Of a stretch of DNA of 8,163 nt, positions 5,987 to 8,163 are shown piece by piece. The notes beneath the pieces were generated by a model. That model was not told where the DNA came from and did not search any database. It saw nothing but the letters and a program-made list of their open reading frames with translations. The position numbers were made by a program, and so were the translations under genes. The stretch's first letter is position 1. Each line of letters opens with the position of its first letter. The DNA is from Robiginitomaculum sp. (GTDB lineage Bacteria; Pseudomonadota; Alphaproteobacteria; Caulobacterales; Maricaulaceae), in the NCBI GenBank assembly GCA_002733385.1, contig NVVO01000007.1:84005-92167 (forward strand). The letters are read 5' to 3'.

Positions 5987-6818
5987 GTCGGATAAACTCC
6001 CCTATTCCGTGCATGTCTATCAGCAATAAAGCCACACATATAGCAAATAACCGATAAGACATGCCGACCCGAAACGCTACGCAAAGCAGGGCAATATTCA
6101 ACACCTGGAAATTCATTTCGTCTGCATATAATCCCGCGCCGAGCAAGAAACTGATTTCCACAAACAAAAACAACAATGAGCGCACCCCCATCAACAACAA
6201 AACGCCAACGGCAAATTGCCAGGCCAGCAAGAATATGCCAATAAAACGGTGCCAGCCACACGGAATTTGCAGGGTTGCATCTGAACAAAAAAACTGAAAC
6301 ATGTTTTCAGTGGTGCTGCCGTAATGGCTTAAATAAGCGATATATGAGCCGTCCCAATAGGTGCCGGCCAATATTTTTTGCGCAAAAGCACCGAGCATTA
6401 CCACGCCAAGTGTTATCCTGATATAATCGGAGAAAAGCGGTGCTTTCCAGAACTTTGCAAACAAAAGTCCCACAGGAATTGTCCATACAGCCAACCAACT
6501 ATGGTTGGCATAGGTAACCCAATCTTTGAAAATTGATGGTAATAACAACAAAACAAACAACAATATAGCGGTTCGGCTATATTTCTCCACCAATACAAAA
6601 GGCAGGGTCAGAAACATGCCAATTAAAAATACAATTGGTTCGTATCCGTAGTCGGTATTATAATTAGAAAGTCTTCCAGCTTTTTCAAAGCAAACCGACA
6701 GCATAGCCGTCATCAGCGCCAGACGCATTAAATGCCCCCTAGCGCTCTCCGACATCGCATCACCGGAGGGCCAAAGAAAATTTGATATTCTAGGTGCGAT
6801 ACTTGTTAGCGCGACCAT
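5976..6818 (-). CDS. Polytopic membrane protein, HTTM / vitamin K-dependent gamma-carboxylase-like
   Basis: This 280-residue protein has about seven to nine hydrophobic segments (roughly 31-44, 60-78, 83-99, 107-122, 132-150, 190-211, 213-230, 236-252, 256-270). The segment FAQKILAGTYWDGSYIAYLS (145-164) resembles the HTTM pattern 'G..KL...W..G' that holds the catalytic-base lysine of vitamin K-dependent gamma-glutamyl carboxylase, here K148. The loop after it has H165 and C178/C187, and W189-H190 follow. I assign HTTM-like on this motif, the topology and the DCC partner, not on a database match. It is shorter than many HTTM proteins and lacks their C-terminal soluble domain, a role the next gene might supply. 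The start is uncertain: ATG at 6818 has no Shine-Dalgarno, and M22 (6755) is a possible alternative. Composition is AT-rich. Confidence 0.7.
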   Translation of the reverse strand: MVALTSIAPRISNFLWPSGDAMSESARGHLMRLALMTAMLSVCFEKAGRLSNYNTDYGYEPIVFLIGMFLTLPFVLVEKYSRTAILLFVLLLLPSIFKDWVTYANHSWLAVWTIPVGLLFAKFWKAPLFSDYIRITLGVVMLGAFAQKILAGTYWDGSYIAYLSHYGSTTENMFQFFCSDATLQIPCGWHRFIGIFLLAWQFAVGVLLLMGVRSLLFLFVEISFLLGAGLYADEMNFQVLNIALLCVAFRVGMSYRLFAICVALLLIDMHGIGEFIRHVI

Positions 6819-6823
6819 TATTT

Positions 6824-6843
6824 AACGTGACTGAACGTTACTG
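6824..6843. repeat. Tandem 10-bp repeat before the membrane cassette
   Basis: Two head-to-tail copies, AACGTGACTG at 6824-6833 and AACGTTACTG at 6834-6843, differ at one base. They also contain an inverted repeat TAACGT / ACGTTA (6823-6828 and 6835-6840). They lie 5 bases upstream of the cassette's first ATG and just downstream of a candidate -10 box, in the place expected for an operator. A 10-base period puts the copies on the same DNA face. Confidence 0.5.
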
Positions 6844-6850
6844 TATTCAT

Positions 6851-6879
6851 CAAATACCCACCAATTTACCCAATCTCAA
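6851..6879 (-). promoter_or_regulatory. Candidate promoter of the membrane cassette
   Basis: On the minus strand a -35-like TTGAGA (6874-6879) is separated by 17 bases from a -10-like TATTTG (6851-6856). Transcription would begin near 6844, about 26 bases before the first ATG, so the tandem repeat would lie in the first 20 transcribed bases. The -10 match is poor (3 of 6), and an overlapping TAATAT at 6881-6886 is an alternative. Confidence 0.3.
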
Positions 6880-6955
6880 TATTACCTATCTTGATTAAGA
6901 AACAATAAATCGCGCCGAGAAACCATGTCCTACAGGTTCAAACACGGTAATATTG
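6877..6955. repeat. Spaced 10-bp inverted repeat
   Basis: CAATATTACC (6877-6886) and its exact reverse complement GGTAATATTG (6946-6955) are separated by 59 bases in the non-coding stretch between the cassette and tRNA-Leu. The core AATATT is itself palindromic. They could be two sites for one regulator, a long-loop hairpin, or chance in AT-rich DNA. I see no gene in the 235 bases from 6819 to 7053. Confidence 0.35.
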
Positions 6956-7053
6956 GGCGCCGCAAATTTGACTGCCATGAGACTATCTGATGAACAATAC
7001 AGTGTGCGTGAAAGGCAAGAACAAAGCGAGTTTCCGTGTGATCAATGGAAATA

Positions 7054-7140
7054 TGGTGCGGGCGGCCGGACTTGAACCGGCACTTCCTTACGGAAACAAG
7101 ATTTTAAGTCTTGCGTGTCTACCGATTCCACCACGCCCGC
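7054..7140 (-). tRNA. tRNA-Leu (anticodon UAA)
   Basis: On the minus strand a complete class II tRNA can be folded. The 7-bp acceptor stem GCGGGCG (7140-7134) pairs with CGCCCGC (7064-7058), followed by discriminator A and an encoded CCA (7056-7054). The anticodon stem CAAGA/TCTTG encloses loop CTTAAAA with anticodon TAA at 7106-7104, reading UUA codons. A long variable arm (TTTCCGTAAGGAA) and a TTCAAGT T-loop complete it, and the length with CCA is 87 bases. The 3' end points toward the AT-rich membrane cassette, the side on which tRNA-targeting elements usually integrate. No integrase or duplicate of the tRNA 3' end is visible in the window. Confidence 0.97.
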
Positions 7141-7149
7141 ATTGTGCGC

Positions 7150-7177
7150 TTTATGTGTTTGCTCGGTTTGGCGGCAA
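7150..7177 (-). promoter_or_regulatory. Candidate tRNA-Leu promoter
   Basis: On the minus strand TTGCCG (7172-7177) and CATAAA (7150-7155) are 16 bases apart, and the -10-like box ends 9 bases before the tRNA 5' end. Each hexamer matches 4 of 6 consensus bases. Position is the main support. Confidence 0.35.
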
Positions 7178-7211
7178 TATGGCTAATAATTTCTTGAATA
7201 CCAGTTAAAAA

Positions 7212-7240
7212 TTGCACCTGTGTGATTTTTTCCGCATATA
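7212..7240 (+). promoter_or_regulatory. Candidate sfsA promoter giving a leaderless mRNA
   Basis: TTGCAC (7212-7217) and CATATA (7235-7240) are separated by 17 bases. The -10-like box ends exactly 6 bases before the sfsA ATG, so transcription would start at or next to the start codon. There is no Shine-Dalgarno before sfsA, which agrees with leaderless initiation. The -35 match is weak. Confidence 0.35.
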
Positions 7241-7246
7241 GCCCAA

Positions 7247-7981
7247 ATGAAATTTGCCGCTCCCCTACTCGAAGGTCGTCTGATTAACCGCTATAAGCGG
7301 TTTTTCGCCGATATTGAGCTTGAGGACGGCACACTGGTGACGGCCCATTGTGCAAATACTGGTTCTATGGCTGGCCTGAAACAGCCCGGATCGCGGGTGT
7401 GGGTATCGCGTGCGGACAATCCGAAACGCAAATTACAATATGACTGGCGCATTGTTGAGGTCGGCCAAGTAACAGAAAAAACTTTGGTCGGCGTGCATAC
7501 GGCCTGGCCCAACAAAATCGTCGAAGAAGCCTTGCAAGCTGGCCTTATTCCCGAACTTGCGGGCTACGGCATTATCCGCCGCGAAGTGAAATACGGGGAA
7601 AATTCCCGGATTGACTTTCTGTTAGAGGATGAGGGTAAACCGTCCTGCTATGTGGAAGTAAAAAGCATCACGTTTTCACGGACATCCGGACTGGCGGAGT
7701 TTCCCGATAGCCCCAGTGTTCGCGCCGCCAAACATGTAGGCGAGTTGACCAATATGGTCAATGACGGCGCTCGGTCAGTTATGCTCTATGTAGTGCAAAG
7801 GGAAGATTGTGATCGGTTCCGCATTGCCAATGATGTCGATCCTAAATACTATGAAGCAGCAAAATTAGCCAAAACGGCAGGTGTAGAAAGCCTGTGTTAT
7901 GCCTGTACGGTGACACCCGAAGAAATTACCCTGTCACACCCCGTCCAAATTATAGGCAATTACCAAATTATAGACAATTAA
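7247..7981 (+). CDS. sfsA: SfsA family DNA/RNA nuclease-fold protein
   Basis: SfsA was named for stimulating sugar fermentation in E. coli. The fold combines an N-terminal OB-like domain with a PD-(D/E)XK nuclease domain, and nucleic acid binding or cleavage is the likely activity. The 244 residues are full length. Signatures are LLEGRLINRYKRFFADIEL (7-25), AHCANTGSM (33-41), PGSRVW, YDWRIVEV and PNKIVEEAL, then the nuclease motif SRIDFLL (D123) with EVK (E137, K139), FPDSPSVRAAKH (152-163), and the C-terminal VMLYVVQR...F....DVDP. The ATG has no Shine-Dalgarno. The last 12 residues come from a tandem 18-bp duplication (QIIGNY then QIIDN). map follows after 39 bases, a pairing common in Alphaproteobacteria. 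Confidence 0.96.
   Translation: MKFAAPLLEGRLINRYKRFFADIELEDGTLVTAHCANTGSMAGLKQPGSRVWVSRADNPKRKLQYDWRIVEVGQVTEKTLVGVHTAWPNKIVEEALQAGLIPELAGYGIIRREVKYGENSRIDFLLEDEGKPSCYVEVKSITFSRTSGLAEFPDSPSVRAAKHVGELTNMVNDGARSVMLYVVQREDCDRFRIANDVDPKYYEAAKLAKTAGVESLCYACTVTPEEITLSHPVQIIGNYQIIDN
7945..7980 (+). repeat. 18-bp tandem duplication at the sfsA 3' end
   Basis: Two adjacent 18-bp units, 7945-7962 and 7963-7980, match at 17 of 18 positions; the single difference is G versus A in the eleventh base. The period is a multiple of three, so it adds six codons in frame and repeats the peptide QII(G/D)N just before the stop. Confidence 0.85.
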
Positions 7982-7985
7982 GAGT

Positions 7986-8014
7986 GTGGCATAAAAAAGA
8001 AACTATAGTATAGA
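7986..8014 (+). promoter_or_regulatory. Candidate map promoter giving a leaderless mRNA
   Basis: GTGGCA (7986-7991) and TATAGA (8009-8014) are 17 bases apart, with the -10-like box ending 6 bases before the map ATG, the same geometry as upstream of sfsA. An overlapping TATAGT (8004-8009) is an alternative -10. No Shine-Dalgarno is present. Confidence 0.35.
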
Positions 8015-8020
8015 ACGCCC

Positions 8021-8163
8021 ATGATGATGAATTATATACAGGCCGATTTGGCTGGCGACGCTCGCGACGGCGCGATTAAATTACACGGCCCCGAAGCCTT
8101 TGTCGGCATGCGCAAGGCCGGGAAACTGGCGGCGCAATGTCTGGATATATTGGTGCCTTTGGT
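8021..8163 (+). CDS. map: Methionine aminopeptidase type I, N-terminal part (cut by window end)
   Basis: Only the first 47 codons are in the window. After a short variable lead, the peptide IKLHGPEAFVGMRKAGKLAA and then QCLDILVP match the N-terminus of type I methionine aminopeptidases, the metalloenzymes that remove initiator Met from nascent proteins. The metal ligands lie further downstream, outside the window. The start is a triple ATG (8021, 8024, 8027), any of which could be used; the first is given. No Shine-Dalgarno is visible. Placement directly after sfsA on the same strand is a common alphaproteobacterial order and supports the call. Confidence 0.88.
   Translation, partial: MMMNYIQADLAGDARDGAIKLHGPEAFVGMRKAGKLAAQCLDILVPL

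Noticed and set aside
5962..6288. 108-codon minus-strand frame within the polytopic membrane protein gene
   Set aside because: It is an out-of-frame shadow of the 280-residue membrane protein, which has coherent transmembrane segments.
6925..6990. 21-codon plus-strand frame starting MSYRFKHGN
   Set aside because: It has a weak ribosome site, no recognisable features and is as short as chance frames. There is nothing to separate it from non-coding DNA.
5076..7140. Integrative element with attachment sites at tRNA-Leu
   Set aside because: No integrase gene and no repeat of the tRNA 3' end were found, so only possible acquisition is claimed.
6990..7208. 72-codon plus-strand reading frame with MVRAAGLEPALP
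   Set aside because: It runs antisense across the whole tRNA-Leu gene. The AAGLEPALP-like peptide is the well-known spurious translation of antisense tRNA T-arm sequence.

Overview
The window looks like a chromosomal segment of an alphaproteobacterium of moderate GC content. Two gene neighbourhoods support this: aroQ-accB-accC-aat facing a DUF2155 gene and an NDUFA12 (complex I accessory subunit) gene, and sfsA followed by map. NDUFA12 homologues among bacteria are essentially alphaproteobacterial and mitochondrial. The genus cannot be told from the sequence.

Layout. Bases 1-103 are non-coding and hold small palindromes, including a terminator-like hairpin behind thiG. Bases 104-1092 (minus) hold thiS and thiG, the sulfur carrier and the synthase for the thiazole half of thiamine, overlapping by one base. 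An 81-base divergent spacer separates them from the plus-strand run aroQ, accB, accC, aat (1174-4181). This run covers a shikimate-pathway dehydratase, the two biotin-dependent subunits of acetyl-CoA carboxylase, and the N-degron aminoacyl transferase. Gaps are 34, -4 and 23 bases, so it is probably one transcript. aat runs tail to tail into a minus-strand pair, NDUFA12 then a secreted DUF2155 protein (4925 down to 4097), and the two 3' coding ends overlap by 85 bases.

Bases 5076-6818 (minus) are the most interesting part. They hold three overlapping genes for a polytopic membrane protein resembling HTTM / vitamin K-dependent gamma-carboxylase-like proteins, an unrecognised single-pass membrane protein with a probable periplasmic domain, and a small DCC-family (DUF393) thiol oxidoreductase with a CPVC motif. 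The block is visibly more AT-rich than the acc genes, lies on the 3' side of a tRNA-Leu(UAA) gene (7054-7140, minus), and interrupts otherwise housekeeping sequence, so it may be acquired. A candidate promoter and a tandem 10-bp repeat lie just upstream of its first gene. I infer a membrane redox or modification cassette. Its substrate is unknown.

Bases 7247-8163 (plus) hold sfsA (nuclease-fold protein) and the first 47 codons of map (methionine aminopeptidase), which is cut by the window end. Neither start has a Shine-Dalgarno sequence, and both have a -10-like hexamer six bases before the ATG, suggesting leaderless transcripts. I saw no insertion sequence, transposase, integrase, CRISPR array or riboswitch.
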